Below are positions 7,343-16,220 of a stretch of 64,000 bases of DNA, in pieces. The stretch is from DASUZB01 sp036377075 (lineage in GTDB: Bacteria; Actinomycetota; CALGFH01). The stretch covers positions 29,247 through 93,246 of the forward strand of contig DASUZB010000105.1 of assembly GCA_036377075.1 (NCBI GenBank). The letters run 5' to 3'. Each line of letters starts with the position of its first letter. Within the stretch, counting starts at the first letter, position 1. A model generated the notes under the pieces. It was not told where the DNA came from. It made no database searches and was given only the letters and a program-made list of their open reading frames with translations. Position numbers and translations under genes: made by a program.

Positions 7343-9148
7343 ATGGCCACCCTCCGGCGCATCGTCGGGCTGCTGCGCCCGTACTGGCGGCGTGCGCTGT
7401 TCGCCTTCGCGCTCGGCCTGGCGATGCAGGCCATCACCACGATCGTCCCGCGCATCACCCGCACGGTGATCGACCAGGGCCTGACCCGCCGCGTCCCCGG
7501 CGTGCTCGGCCACGAGCTGGGGCTGCTGCTGGTCCTCGGGCTGGCCCGCTGGGCCTGCGGCGGCCTGCGGCGCTGGATCTCCGGCGGGGTCGGCACCGAC
7601 GTCGAGGTCGACCTGCGCAACCGGCTCGCCCGCCACCTGCTGGCGCTGGAACCGGGCTGGCACGACCGCGCCCAGACCGGCCAGCTCCTGTCCCGCTTCG
7701 GCGCCGACATCCGCTCGGTGCGCTACTTCCTCTCCTGGGGGCTGGTGTTCAGCCTGCTCAACCTGCTCGTCCTGGTGATGGCGGCGGTGCAGATGTGGCT
7801 GCTGTCGCCACGGCTCACCGTGGTGGCGATCGCCCTCGGCCCGCCGCTGGTGGTCGGGGCGGTGCGCTACAACCGGCGCCTCCACACCGTCTTCTGGCAG
7901 GTCCAGCAGGAGCTCGGCGACCTGGCCACGGTGGTGGAGGAGAACGCCGCCGGCATCCGGGTGGTCAAGGCGTTCGGCCGCGAGGCCGAGCAGGCGGCGC
8001 GGCTCGACGCCGAGGCACGCTCGATCATGACCGAGAGCCTGCGGGCCGCCCGCCTGAGCGCCTTCTACAACCCGCTGCTCGCCGCCCTCCCGCAGGTGTC
8101 GCTGGCGGGGATCGTCTGGTACGGCGGCCGCATGGCCTCGCAGGGCGAGATCAGCCTCGGCACGCTGGTCGCCTTCACCTCCTACCTGGTCCTGCTCGCC
8201 TGGCCGCTGCAGTCCCTCGGCATGCTGTTCGGCTTCGCCCAGCGCGCCGCCGCCAGCGCCGAGCGCGTCTTCGAGGTGCTCGACCGGCCGCCGGCCGTCG
8301 CCGACCGGCCCGGGGCCGTGCGCCTGCCCGCACCCCGCCCCGGCCAGCCGTGGGGCGCCCGGATCGGCTTCGAGGGCGTCCGCCTCGACTACGGCGCGGC
8401 GGCGGGCGACGGGGCGGAGCCACCGCGGCCGCCGGCACTCGACGGCGTCGACCTGACCATCGAGCCCGGCTCGCGGGTGGCGTTCGCCGGCGGCACCGGC
8501 TCCGGCAAGTCGACCCTCACCGCGCTGGTGCCGCGGCTCTACGAGGCGACCGCCGGGCGCGTCCTGCTCGACGGCCACGACGTCCGCGACCTCACCCTCG
8601 AGTCCCTGCGTGGCGCGGTCGCGGTGGTGGCGCAGGAGCCGGTGCTGCTCTCGGCCACCCTGCGCGAGAACGTCGCCTTCGGCCGGCCCGAGGCCGACGA
8701 CCGCGAGGTGCTCGACGCGCTGGCCGCTGCCGCCGCCCTCGACGTCGTCGAGGCCCTGCCCGACGGGCTCGGCACGGTCGTCGGCGAGCAGGGCTGGACC
8801 CTCTCGGGCGGCCAGCGCCAGCGGGTCGCCCTCGCCCGCGCCCTGCTCGCCCGGCCGCGGGTGCTGGTCCTCGACGACGCGCTCAGCTCGGTCGACATGG
8901 CCACCGAGGCACGCATCCTCGCCGGCCTGGACGACGCCATCGGCGACGCCACCGTGCTGCTGGTCGCCCACCGGCAGGCCACCCTGCGCCTGGCCGACCG
9001 GGTCGTGCTCCTGGACCACGGCCGGGCGGTGGCCACCGGCAGCCACGCCGAGCTGGCCGCCCGCGAGCCGCGCTACCGCGCCCTGCTCGCCGGCGCGGCC
9101 GCGGAGGTCGACCGCCTGGTCGGCGGGGAACGGACCGCCGGTGTCTAG
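7343..9148 (+). CDS. ABC exporter half-transporter, subunit with degenerate Walker B
   Basis: A 601-residue half-transporter: a six-helix membrane domain (about residues 1-310) and an ATPase domain with Walker A GGTGSGKST, signature LSGGQRQRVALARALL and Walker B VLVLDDALSSVD. The catalytic Glu after Walker B is Asp here, so the ATP site built on this subunit should hydrolyse poorly. That is typical of heterodimeric exporters such as TM287/288 or LmrCD. The partner is the overlapping gene at 9141. GGAGGG lies 7 nt before the ATG at 7343. It is likely a drug, lipid or peptide exporter; the substrate cannot be told from sequence. Confidence 0.92.
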   Translation: MATLRRIVGLLRPYWRRALFAFALGLAMQAITTIVPRITRTVIDQGLTRRVPGVLGHELGLLLVLGLARWACGGLRRWISGGVGTDVEVDLRNRLARHLLALEPGWHDRAQTGQLLSRFGADIRSVRYFLSWGLVFSLLNLLVLVMAAVQMWLLSPRLTVVAIALGPPLVVGAVRYNRRLHTVFWQVQQELGDLATVVEENAAGIRVVKAFGREAEQAARLDAEARSIMTESLRAARLSAFYNPLLAALPQVSLAGIVWYGGRMASQGEISLGTLVAFTSYLVLLAWPLQSLGMLFGFAQRAAASAERVFEVLDRPPAVADRPGAVRLPAPRPGQPWGARIGFEGVRLDYGAAAGDGAEPPRPPALDGVDLTIEPGSRVAFAGGTGSGKSTLTALVPRLYEATAGRVLLDGHDVRDLTLESLRGAVAVVAQEPVLLSATLRENVAFGRPEADDREVLDALAAAAALDVVEALPDGLGTVVGEQGWTLSGGQRQRVALARALLARPRVLVLDDALSSVDMATEARILAGLDDAIGDATVLLVAHRQATLRLADRVVLLDHGRAVATGSHAELAAREPRYRALLAGAAAEVDRLVGGERTAGV

Positions 9149-10928
9149 GTGGAGCGTGCCCGCCGCCGACCGGCCGGTGGGCTCCGGCCGCAAGGCGCGG
9201 GCCTGGCTGTGGCCGCTGGTCCGCCCCCATCGCGGCCAGGTCGCCCTCGGCGCCATGGCCGTCCTCACCCAGAGCGGCATCGACCTGGCCCTCCCCTTCC
9301 TGGTCAAGCTCGCGATCGACGACGGCGTGGTGCCGCACCGGCCCGCGGTGATCACCCGGGTGGTGCTCGCCTACCTCGTCCTGGCCGGGATCCAGCTGGT
9401 CGCCGGCCGCATCGAGGAGCTGGCGGTCGCCAACGCCGGCCAGCGGGTGCTGTTCGCCGTCCGCCGCCGCCTCTTCGGCCACCTGCAGGCCCTCTCGCTC
9501 GACTTCTACGAGCGCGAGCGCACCGGCGGCCTGGTGAACCGCATGACCAGCGACGTCGAGGCGATGAGCAACCTGCTCTCCAGCGGCCTGGTCAACCTGG
9601 TCTCCAGCCTCTTCAGCCTGGTCGGGATCGTGGTCGTGCTGGTGCTGCTCGACTGGCGCCTGGCGCTGGCCACCCTCACGGTGACGCCGCTCGCCTGGGC
9701 GGCGTCGACCTGGTTCCGGCGCCGCTCCGCCGTCGCCTGGCGGCAGGTGCGCGAGACCGCCGCGGTGGTCACCATCCGGCTGCAGGAGGCGCTCACCGCC
9801 ATCCGCGCGATCCAGAGCTTCCGCCGCGAGCCGACGACCGAGCGCTCACTGGCCGACGCGAACCTCGCCGAGCGCGCCGCCCACCGCCGCACGATCGCGC
9901 TCACCTCGATCTTCTTCCCGGGCATGGAGTTCCTCGGGGTGGTCGGCACCGCGGTCGTGCTCGGCTTCGGCGGGCGCCGCGTGCTCGCCGGAGACCTCGC
10001 CCTCGGCACCCTCGCCGCCTTCCTGCTCTACCTGCGCAACCTGTTCGAGCCCGTGCAGCAGCTCTCCGAGCTGTACGACACGGTCCAGGCCGCCACCGCC
10101 GGTGCCGAGCGCATCGGCGCCGTGCTGGCCGAGCGGCCCACCGTGGCCGAGCACCCCGACGCCGTCCCCCTCCCGGCCGCGCGCGGCGAGCTCCGCCTGG
10201 ACGCGGTCCGCTTCGCCTACCCAGGCACGGGCGACGGCGGCCCCGAGGTGCTGCACGGCGTCGACCTCCACGTCCCGGCCGGCTCCACGCTGGGCCTGGT
10301 GGGACCGACCGGGGCGGGCAAGTCCACCATCGCCAAGCTGGTCGCCCGCTTCTACGACCCCAGCGGCGGCCGGGTCCTGCTCGACGGCATCCCCCTCGAC
10401 CGCGTGCGCCTCGCCGACCTGCGCGCCTGCCTCGGCTACGTGCCGCAGGAGGGCTTCCTGTTCAGCGGTTCGATCGCCGACAACATCCGCTTCGGCCGGC
10501 CGGGCGCGACCCGCACCGAGGTCGAGGCGGCCGCCCGCGCCGTCGGTGCCGACCAGGTGGTCGAGCGCCTGCCGGGTGGCTACGACGCCGAGGTCGGCGA
10601 GCGCGGCGTGCGCCTGGCCGCGGGCGAGCGGCAGCTGGTCGCGTTCGCCCGCGCCTGGCTGGCCGACCCGGTCCTGCTGCTGCTGGACGAGGCCACCAGC
10701 CAGCTCGACGCCGCCAGCGAGGCGCACGTCCGCGAGGCGCTGCGGACCCTGCGGCGGGGCCGCACCACGATCCTGATCGCCCACCGGCTCACCAGCGTGC
10801 TGGACGCCGACCAGGTGGCGGTCGTCGAGGACGGCCACCTGGTCGAGCACGGCCCGCCCGGGGAACTGCACGCCGCGGGCGGCCGCTTCGCCGAGCTGTA
10901 CCAGCGCTGGGCGGCCGGGGCGGCCTGA
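9141..10928 (+). CDS. ABC exporter half-transporter, catalytic partner
   Basis: A 595-residue half-transporter with a six-helix domain and an ATPase domain: Walker A GPTGAGKST, Walker B VLLLLDEATSQLD with the catalytic Glu intact. Its signature motif is RLAAGERQLVAFARAWL, a departure from LSGGQ. Combined with the Asp in the first subunit's Walker B, one composite site is degenerate (first subunit's Walker motifs with this signature) and one is canonical. The GTG at 9141 overlaps the upstream stop by 8 nt, giving translational coupling. A GTG at 9156 in the same frame is also possible. Confidence 0.9.
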   Translation: MSRWSVPAADRPVGSGRKARAWLWPLVRPHRGQVALGAMAVLTQSGIDLALPFLVKLAIDDGVVPHRPAVITRVVLAYLVLAGIQLVAGRIEELAVANAGQRVLFAVRRRLFGHLQALSLDFYERERTGGLVNRMTSDVEAMSNLLSSGLVNLVSSLFSLVGIVVVLVLLDWRLALATLTVTPLAWAASTWFRRRSAVAWRQVRETAAVVTIRLQEALTAIRAIQSFRREPTTERSLADANLAERAAHRRTIALTSIFFPGMEFLGVVGTAVVLGFGGRRVLAGDLALGTLAAFLLYLRNLFEPVQQLSELYDTVQAATAGAERIGAVLAERPTVAEHPDAVPLPAARGELRLDAVRFAYPGTGDGGPEVLHGVDLHVPAGSTLGLVGPTGAGKSTIAKLVARFYDPSGGRVLLDGIPLDRVRLADLRACLGYVPQEGFLFSGSIADNIRFGRPGATRTEVEAAARAVGADQVVERLPGGYDAEVGERGVRLAAGERQLVAFARAWLADPVLLLLDEATSQLDAASEAHVREALRTLRRGRTTILIAHRLTSVLDADQVAVVEDGHLVEHGPPGELHAAGGRFAELYQRWAAGAA

Positions 10929-11095
10929 GCGGCCGGCCCCGGGCGGCTCAGCAGGCCCAGGCGAGGGCGACCTGGTCGGCCCCGGCGGGCTGACGCTCGA
11001 TGCAGGGCCTCGTCCAGCGCGGCTTCACAACCGCTGAGCAGCGCCGATGAGCGCGCGAAGAGGGTGCGGACAGCGAGGACGACCATGCTGCGCCC

Positions 11096-11250
11096 ATGGC
11101 CTCGTCCACTCCAGTCCCGCCGCCCGAGCCGATCGGTGACGTGGTGATCACGCCGCGGCCGTTGTCGGACCTCCGCAACATGTTCCTGCTCGACGACCAC
11201 GACCTTCTCGCCGGCCCGATCCTGGACTGCCCCGGCGGCGCCTCGCCGAC
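11096..11250 (+). pseudogene. N-terminal remnant of a SAM-dependent methyltransferase
   Basis: The ATG at 11096 starts a frame reading VVITPRPLSDLRNMFLLDDH and then LAGPILDCPGGASP, the N-terminus and SAM-binding motif I of a class I methyltransferase subfamily common in Actinomycetota. Similarity ends at about 11240 and the remaining frame is arginine-rich noise that overlaps the next gene in antisense. Motifs II-IV are absent, so the protein cannot work. Bases 10929-11095 between the ABC operon and this remnant hold nothing I can recognise. Confidence 0.55.
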
Positions 11251-11276
11251 CACCGTTCCGGGAGCGTTACGAGCGG

Positions 11277-12797
11277 CTACCCTGCTCCCTGCTTCGAGGC
11301 CCCCGCGAGCTGGTAGCGGTGGTAGCCGCGATGCTGTCCTGCCCCGCGACCGAAGTAGTGCCAGTCGGGGAAGTTGAAGTCCGCCGTCACCGACCGTGGC
11401 AGCAGCAGCGAAGCCTCCAGGAACGCCTGCAGGTCGGGGACGCCGTAGACGTTGACCTCCCAGCCCCGTTCCTCGAGGTGGTCGATCAGCTTCCTGATCG
11501 CCGGCGTCCGCCAGTCCAGCGACAGGCGGTTCACCCCCCATGACCGCAGCGTGTCCAGGACCTCGCCGGCCAGGACCGGGGCGGCGAGCAGCAACGGACC
11601 GAGGAAGTCGACGGGGACGGAGATGGTCGCCTTCGGGTGGGCCTCGGCCAGGCAGCGGACCCCGGCCTCGCCCAGGTCCTCGATGCGGCCGTTGAACAGC
11701 AGGAAGGCGTCGTCGAACCCGATGGCGGCGACGATGCCGAGCACCCGGTCGACGACCTCGCCGCCTTCCTTCAGGTCGAGGGCGACCGCGCGGTCCTGCT
11801 CACGGAGCGCCCGCAGGCAGGCTTGCAGCAGGAACGGGTGCTCGGCGCGGTGCCACGACGTCTCGGTGAACGAGTCGTGCCGCAGCACCAGCCGGTCCAG
11901 GGGGTCCCGCCGGATGTCGCACTCCGCCCAGTCGACTCCGGAGGCCAGGAACTGCCGCAGGTTGGCCTCGTCGTTGACGCCGTGCCAGATGAACTGGACC
12001 CGCCGGCGCAGCTCCTCCTCGGAGACCAGCTCGGCGAGGTCGTAGGTGGTGCCACGCACGGTGCGCGGCGTCACCACCCGCTGGGATTCGAAGATGGTGT
12101 CGGCATGCAGGAACAGGATCTCGTGGGTCTGGTCGGCCGCGGCCATCGCCTGGATCATGGCCGGCTCGTTGTCCACCACCGCCACCACCCGCAGCCCTTG
12201 CTGCTGCAGCCAGCGGATGCAGGCCACCTTGGAGTCGGCGACCCGCCGTCCCCACCCGTTCGGGTTCATCCGCAGCAGGTCCGAACGGAACGCCACCCGG
12301 GAGGCCTTCCCCAGGGCGTTCAGGGACTGCAGCGTCAGGTCCCGGATCTCCTCGGGCCGGCCGGTGTTGAGCGCCGTGCAGGTCGCCGGCTGCAGCTGGA
12401 ACCAGCGGATCACGCCCATGACTCCCTGGTAGGGCTGGTTCGCGGCGAGGACCGCCTCGGGGCTCCAGAGGTGCTTGGCGTACCAGTCCACGACGTCGGC
12501 GCGGACGGGTGCGGGGAGGGCCATGCCCTCCAGGAACCGGTCGATGCGGTTCTCGTGGACGGTGACGTCCTCGAAGTGCAGCCCGTGGAAGTACTCCGTG
12601 GCGTGCTCCCGGTCGTAGGCCAGCAGGGCGTGGGCCACCAGGTAGCGGGCGTCCAGGATGGTCCCGTCGATGTCGAACACGACGCAGAGCTCGTGGTCGG
12701 GATAGGCCCGGCGCATGCGCTCGTAGTGCACCGCCAGCTCCCACATCCAGCCGGTGGCCGGTCGCTCCCCTGGACCTGCGGCCGCTTCTGTCGTCAT
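11277..12797 (-). CDS. HAD-superfamily hydrolase fused to FAM151/GDPD-like TIM-barrel domain
   Basis: A 506-residue soluble fusion. The N-terminal half is a HAD domain: motif I VVFDIDGTILDARY near residues 40-53, a helical cap, a Thr motif in CTALNTGRPEE, Lys in VADSKVACIRWL and an acidic motif IV in VVAVVDNEPAMIQAM. From about residue 275 a second domain starts with FIWHGVNDEANLRQFLASG and WAECDIRRDPLDRLVLRHDS, which resembles the start of the phosphodiesterase-like TIM barrel shared by GDPD and FAM151/menorin proteins. The ATG at 12797 follows AGGGTGGGGGG. The fusion suggests a phosphate ester is cut by one domain and processed by the other, but no substrate is known. Confidence 0.75.
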   Translation of the reverse strand: MTTEAAAGPGERPATGWMWELAVHYERMRRAYPDHELCVVFDIDGTILDARYLVAHALLAYDREHATEYFHGLHFEDVTVHENRIDRFLEGMALPAPVRADVVDWYAKHLWSPEAVLAANQPYQGVMGVIRWFQLQPATCTALNTGRPEEIRDLTLQSLNALGKASRVAFRSDLLRMNPNGWGRRVADSKVACIRWLQQQGLRVVAVVDNEPAMIQAMAAADQTHEILFLHADTIFESQRVVTPRTVRGTTYDLAELVSEEELRRRVQFIWHGVNDEANLRQFLASGVDWAECDIRRDPLDRLVLRHDSFTETSWHRAEHPFLLQACLRALREQDRAVALDLKEGGEVVDRVLGIVAAIGFDDAFLLFNGRIEDLGEAGVRCLAEAHPKATISVPVDFLGPLLLAAPVLAGEVLDTLRSWGVNRLSLDWRTPAIRKLIDHLEERGWEVNVYGVPDLQAFLEASLLLPRSVTADFNFPDWHYFGRGAGQHRGYHRYQLAGASKQGAG

Positions 12798-12970
12798 GCC
12801 CCCCACCCTGCGGATCGAGCCTGGCACGATGCTAGTGGACCGTGGGGTCCTCGGCTGCGATCACGCCTACATATTTGCCCTGGTGGGAGCAGGTGTCAGG
12901 GAGGATCCTCGCACTGTTCTCCTGGATGTCATCTCCACGCCGCAGGGCCGGATCGGCACGCCCTGACCCG

Positions 12971-13789
12971 TCAGCCTTCGCGCCTCGCACGGCCGCGGCG
13001 GCGGGCAACCACCATGAGGTGCTCGTCGACCCACGACACCTCGGGGCCGGGCAGGTTGGCGACGAACCGGTCGGTCGCGGCGGCCAGCTCCTCCGGCGCG
13101 TAGAGGGAGAACGTCGAGTAGTGACGCCCCTCGGCCTGGGCCCGGAGCCGCTCTCGGGTGCTCGAGCGCTGGTAGCTGAACGTCCGCGTGCCCGCGAGCA
13201 CCAGGTCTCCTACCTGCCGGACGGCGTCGCGGAGCGCTCGCTTGCTGTGCAGGCGCTGCTCGCGCTCGAGGAAGCCGGGGAAGTAGCGGCCCCAGACCGT
13301 CCGCGCGTTCTGCTCCGGGGTGCGGGTGTAGACGAACAGCCGGCCGCCCGGCCGCAGCACCCGGGCGACGTCGGCCAGGAACCGGCCCAGGTCGAAGTGG
13401 TGCACCGAGTTGAACGAGGTGACCAGGTCCAGGCTGCCGGTCCTGATCGGCAGCGACTCGGCGGTCGACCGCAACGGCGCCAGTTCGAGGCGCCCCCGGT
13501 CGTTGGCCCGCAGCTCGGTCAGCATGGCCACCGAGACGTCGCTCGCGACCAGCAGCGAGCCCGCCGGCAGCAGGGCGCGCAGCAGCCGCGAGTACCGTCC
13601 GGTCCCACAACCCACGTCGATGCCGGTGACCGGGCGGTCGGGCAGCAGCTGCCGGATCCTCAGCACCGGCTCCTCATCGGTCGTGCGCAACGACTCGTAC
13701 GCAGCGGCGACTTGCGCGAAGTGATCGCTCAGGGTCACGCGGCACCCCCAACCTGGTCCAGCAGCCTCGGGGTCAGCTACCACCATCAT
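12971..13789 (-). CDS. Class I SAM-dependent methyltransferase
   Basis: A 272-residue methyltransferase with motif I GIDVGCGTGRYSRLL, acidic loop SDVSVAMLTEL, motif III-like LDLVTSFNSVHHFDL and VLRPGGRLFVYTRT. The C-terminal 100 residues (YFPGFLEREQRLHSKRALRD and onward) form the variable substrate part. The layout fits the UbiE/Methyltransf_11 group acting on small molecules. The ATG at 13789 has AAGGCGAG upstream; a GTG at 13738 is a possible later start. It is divergent from the ECF sigma gene and follows no clear operon. Confidence 0.85.
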   Translation of the reverse strand: MMVVADPEAAGPGWGCRVTLSDHFAQVAAAYESLRTTDEEPVLRIRQLLPDRPVTGIDVGCGTGRYSRLLRALLPAGSLLVASDVSVAMLTELRANDRGRLELAPLRSTAESLPIRTGSLDLVTSFNSVHHFDLGRFLADVARVLRPGGRLFVYTRTPEQNARTVWGRYFPGFLEREQRLHSKRALRDAVRQVGDLVLAGTRTFSYQRSSTRERLRAQAEGRHYSTFSLYAPEELAAATDRFVANLPGPEVSWVDEHLMVVARRRGRARREG

Positions 13790-13971
13790 GCGCTCGCCTT
13801 GGTGCGTTCACACGTCGTTCACCCCAAGAGGCGTGAGGGAGCCTGGTCCCGAGCCGGACCGGGATCCGGCCGGCGACGGCGAACGCGTTCCGCGCGATCG
13901 GTGAAGGAGGGGTGACCATAGACTCCATCCTCGACGCGCGGAAGGCACGACATGGTGCGACGGAGCCAGGC

Positions 13972-14568
13972 ATGGCCGCCGTGATGCGCGCGGTGACCCA
14001 GACCGATGCCGCGATCATCGAGCGGTCCTGGCATGAGCCCGAGCGGTTCGCCGCGGTCTTCGACCGCTACTACCCCGAGATCCACGGATTCGCGTCGCGC
14101 CGGCTGGGCGGGAGCCTGGCCGACGACGTGGCCGCGGAGACGTTCCTGATCGCCTTCGACCGGCGGCGGCGCTACGACCTTGCGCGCCCCGACGCGCGGC
14201 CATGGCTGTACGGGATCGCCTCCAACCTCATCTCCCGCCACCGGCGGGCGGAGGTACGGCAGTACCGGGCGCTGGCCCGGGCCGGCCTCGCCCCGGTCGC
14301 CGACGGGCACGCCGAGCGGGTCGAGGGCCGCCTCGACGCCGAGGCGCTGCGCGGACGGCTGGCGGCGGCGCTCGCCGAGGTCGCCGACCGCGACCGGGAC
14401 GTGCTGCTCCTGGTCGCGTGGGCGCAGCTCAGCTGCGACGAGGCGGCGCGGGCGCTGGGGATCCCGGCGGGGACGGCGCGCTCACGGCTGCACCGGGCTC
14501 GAAGGAAGACGCGGGCGGCGCTGGGTGGCCTCGACCCGAGGACCGAAGGAGAGGAAGCAGACCGATGA
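13972..14568 (+). CDS. ECF-type RNA polymerase sigma factor
   Basis: Region 2 is seen in PERFAAVFDRYYPEIHGFAS, DDVAAETFLIAF and the -10 recognition helix ARPWLYGIASNLISRHRR. Region 4 is seen in LLVAWAQLSCDEAARALGIP and TARSRLHRARRKTRA. The length of about 198 residues is normal. I chose the ATG at 13972 because GGAG lies 6 nt upstream. A GTG at 13912 has AGGAGG only about one base away, which is too close. The stop overlaps the next gene's ATG by 4 nt, so the two are coupled and probably act together in stress or envelope sensing. Confidence 0.9.
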   Translation: MAAVMRAVTQTDAAIIERSWHEPERFAAVFDRYYPEIHGFASRRLGGSLADDVAAETFLIAFDRRRRYDLARPDARPWLYGIASNLISRHRRAEVRQYRALARAGLAPVADGHAERVEGRLDAEALRGRLAAALAEVADRDRDVLLLVAWAQLSCDEAARALGIPAGTARSRLHRARRKTRAALGGLDPRTEGEEADR

Positions 14569-15563
14569 ACGACCTCGAGACCCTGCACGACGCCTGGAGC
14601 CCGCCCGAGGCTCCGTCGCACGCCGCCTACGCCGAGGCGCGTGCGGCCCTGCTGGCGCGCGCCGCCGGCGACCCTGGGCGCGCGCCCGCGCGGCGGCTCC
14701 GGCTGCCCCGGATCGGCGTCAGGCGCGTGGCCGTCGGCGCGCTCGCCCTGGCGCTCGCGGCCGGCGTGACCGTCGTCGAGAACCTGGGCGGCACCGACCC
14801 GCACGGGCGGCCGAGGTCGATCGTGCCGGGCCTGTCCGGCACGCAGGTCGCCAACGCGGCCGAGGCGCTGGAGCGCGCGGCCGTCTTCGCGGAGACCAGG
14901 GCGGCGCTCACGCCGCGGCCGAACCAGTGGATCTTCACCAAGGAGCGGGTCAGCTTCTTGACGCCTGGTCCCAACAAGGGCCACGTCAACTACGGCTGGG
15001 GGCGGGTGGACGGCAAGGGGACCGCCTTCCTCGACGAGAACGGCAAGCTCCGCTTCCGGCCGGCGATCAAGCCGCCCACGGGCCGCCACGCGAGGAAGCT
15101 GCCGCCGGAGCCGTGGACCTACCCGGCGCTCACCAAGCTGCCCACCGACCCTCACGCCCTGCTGCGCTGGGTGCGCAAGTCCAGCGGCGGCTCCGACTGG
15201 GCGGCTGAGGCCTTCGACCAGTTCACCGCGATCCTGCGGCGCGGCGGCCTGGTGCCACCGAAGCTGGAGGCGGCGGTCTTCCGTGCGATGGCGCGGCTCC
15301 CCGGAGTGAGGCTCAGCCAGGGCCCCGCCGTCGAGGGCCACGCGACGCTGGCCGTCGGCCGAACGAACGGCTCCCTGTACGAGGGGGTGCTGCTGGACCG
15401 CAAGACGTTCGCCTACCGGGGTGAGCGGACCAAGCTCGTCAAGGAGGACGTGGGCTTCGAGCGGGCCAAGGGCATCGGGCCGGTCGGCCACGCGAAGGGC
15501 ACCGTCTGGCTCTTCGAGCGCCTCGTCACCGCGGTCGTCGACCGGCCGGGCCAGCTTCCCTGA
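14565..15563 (+). CDS. CU044_5270-like membrane-anchored protein, ECF partner
   Basis: A 332-residue protein whose gene overlaps the sigma gene (ATGA). The N-terminus is a short cytoplasmic arm that could bind sigma; a single membrane helix follows (VAVGALALALAAGVTVVENL, about residues 52-70), and the rest is extracytoplasmic. The latter part (NQWIFTKERVSFLT, LPTDPHALLRWV, GIGPVGHAKGTVWLFERLVT) matches the style of the actinobacterial CU044_5270 family found next to ECF sigma genes. It is likely an anti-sigma factor or sensor. GGAGAGGAAG lies upstream of the start. No zinc-binding anti-sigma (ZAS) motif is seen. Confidence 0.75.
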   Translation: MNDLETLHDAWSPPEAPSHAAYAEARAALLARAAGDPGRAPARRLRLPRIGVRRVAVGALALALAAGVTVVENLGGTDPHGRPRSIVPGLSGTQVANAAEALERAAVFAETRAALTPRPNQWIFTKERVSFLTPGPNKGHVNYGWGRVDGKGTAFLDENGKLRFRPAIKPPTGRHARKLPPEPWTYPALTKLPTDPHALLRWVRKSSGGSDWAAEAFDQFTAILRRGGLVPPKLEAAVFRAMARLPGVRLSQGPAVEGHATLAVGRTNGSLYEGVLLDRKTFAYRGERTKLVKEDVGFERAKGIGPVGHAKGTVWLFERLVTAVVDRPGQLP

Positions 15564-15639
15564 GCCCGGCCGGCGGGCCGGCCCGGGCGCCGGAGCGGGG
15601 GGTCGGCGCCCAGGCCGGCCGGGGGGCGGGAAGGTCGAG

Positions 15640-15667
15640 CGGCCCGGCCGCGGTGGCGGCCGGGCCG
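15640..15667 (-). terminator. Hairpin terminator of the ABC-2 export operon
   Basis: CGGCCCGGCCGC and its exact complement flank a GGTG loop, four bases beyond the stop of the gene ending at 15672 on the minus strand. It may act in both directions between the convergent genes. Confidence 0.6.
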
Positions 15668-15671
15668 GTGG

Positions 15672-16220
15672 CTATCGCAGGCTCCGGCGCCGCCGTGCCG
15701 CCAGGCCGATCAGCACCAGGACCGTGGCCGGCATCGCCGCGGCCAGCGGCAGGATGCCGCCAGCGTTGAGGGTTCGCTGCTGGGCGACGCCGAGCCGGAG
15801 GGTGTTGCTGGCGGCGACGCTGGCGGCTCCCTGCTCGGCGGTGACGGCCACGTACAGCACGAAGCGTCCGGTGTTGACGGCCTGCACGTTCCAGGTGAGC
15901 CGGGTGGTGGCGTGGGCGGCGAGGGTGCCCGCGTAGGCGGTGCGGCTGGTGGACCAGTCCTCCGGGTCGACGTAGACGTCAGGGTCGAGGCTGAGCACGT
16001 TGAGGTGGGCGACCACCGCGGGGACGGGCCGGTCGCCGTCGTTGCGGACGGTCGAGGTGAAGCTGAACCGCTGCCCGATGCTGGTGGCGATGGTGGTCTG
16101 GTCGAGCGCCACCGACAGCGCGGGCCGGTCCGGGCTCGACGCGGCGCCTGGCGCGGCCGCCGCCGCCCCGGGAGCCAGCACGGCGGCCAGCGCGAGCGCC
16201 GCCGCCAGGGCCCGCCTCAC
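15672..16220 (-). CDS. Exported membrane-anchored accessory protein of the ABC-2 operon
   Basis: A 182-residue protein with an N-terminal signal sequence (RRALAAALALAAVLAPGAAA), an Ig-like beta domain with alternating strands (QRFSFTSTVRNDGDRPVPAV, VLYVAVTAEQGAASVAASNT) and a C-terminal anchor helix followed by Arg residues (PATVLVLIGLAARRRRSLR). The GTG at 16220 overlaps the permease stop (GTGA), with GGGAGG just upstream. The topology suggests a surface protein held in the membrane, perhaps presenting or receiving the exported substrate. No named family is recognised. Confidence 0.7.
   Translation of the reverse strand: MRRALAAALALAAVLAPGAAAAAPGAASSPDRPALSVALDQTTIATSIGQRFSFTSTVRNDGDRPVPAVVAHLNVLSLDPDVYVDPEDWSTSRTAYAGTLAAHATTRLTWNVQAVNTGRFVLYVAVTAEQGAASVAASNTLRLGVAQQRTLNAGGILPLAAAMPATVLVLIGLAARRRRSLR

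Noticed and set aside
13912..13971. Extended N-terminus of the ECF sigma factor from a GTG at 13912
   Set aside because: The Shine-Dalgarno-like AGGAGG is only about one base from the GTG, and the extra 20 residues are not sigma-like; the ATG at 13972 is better placed.
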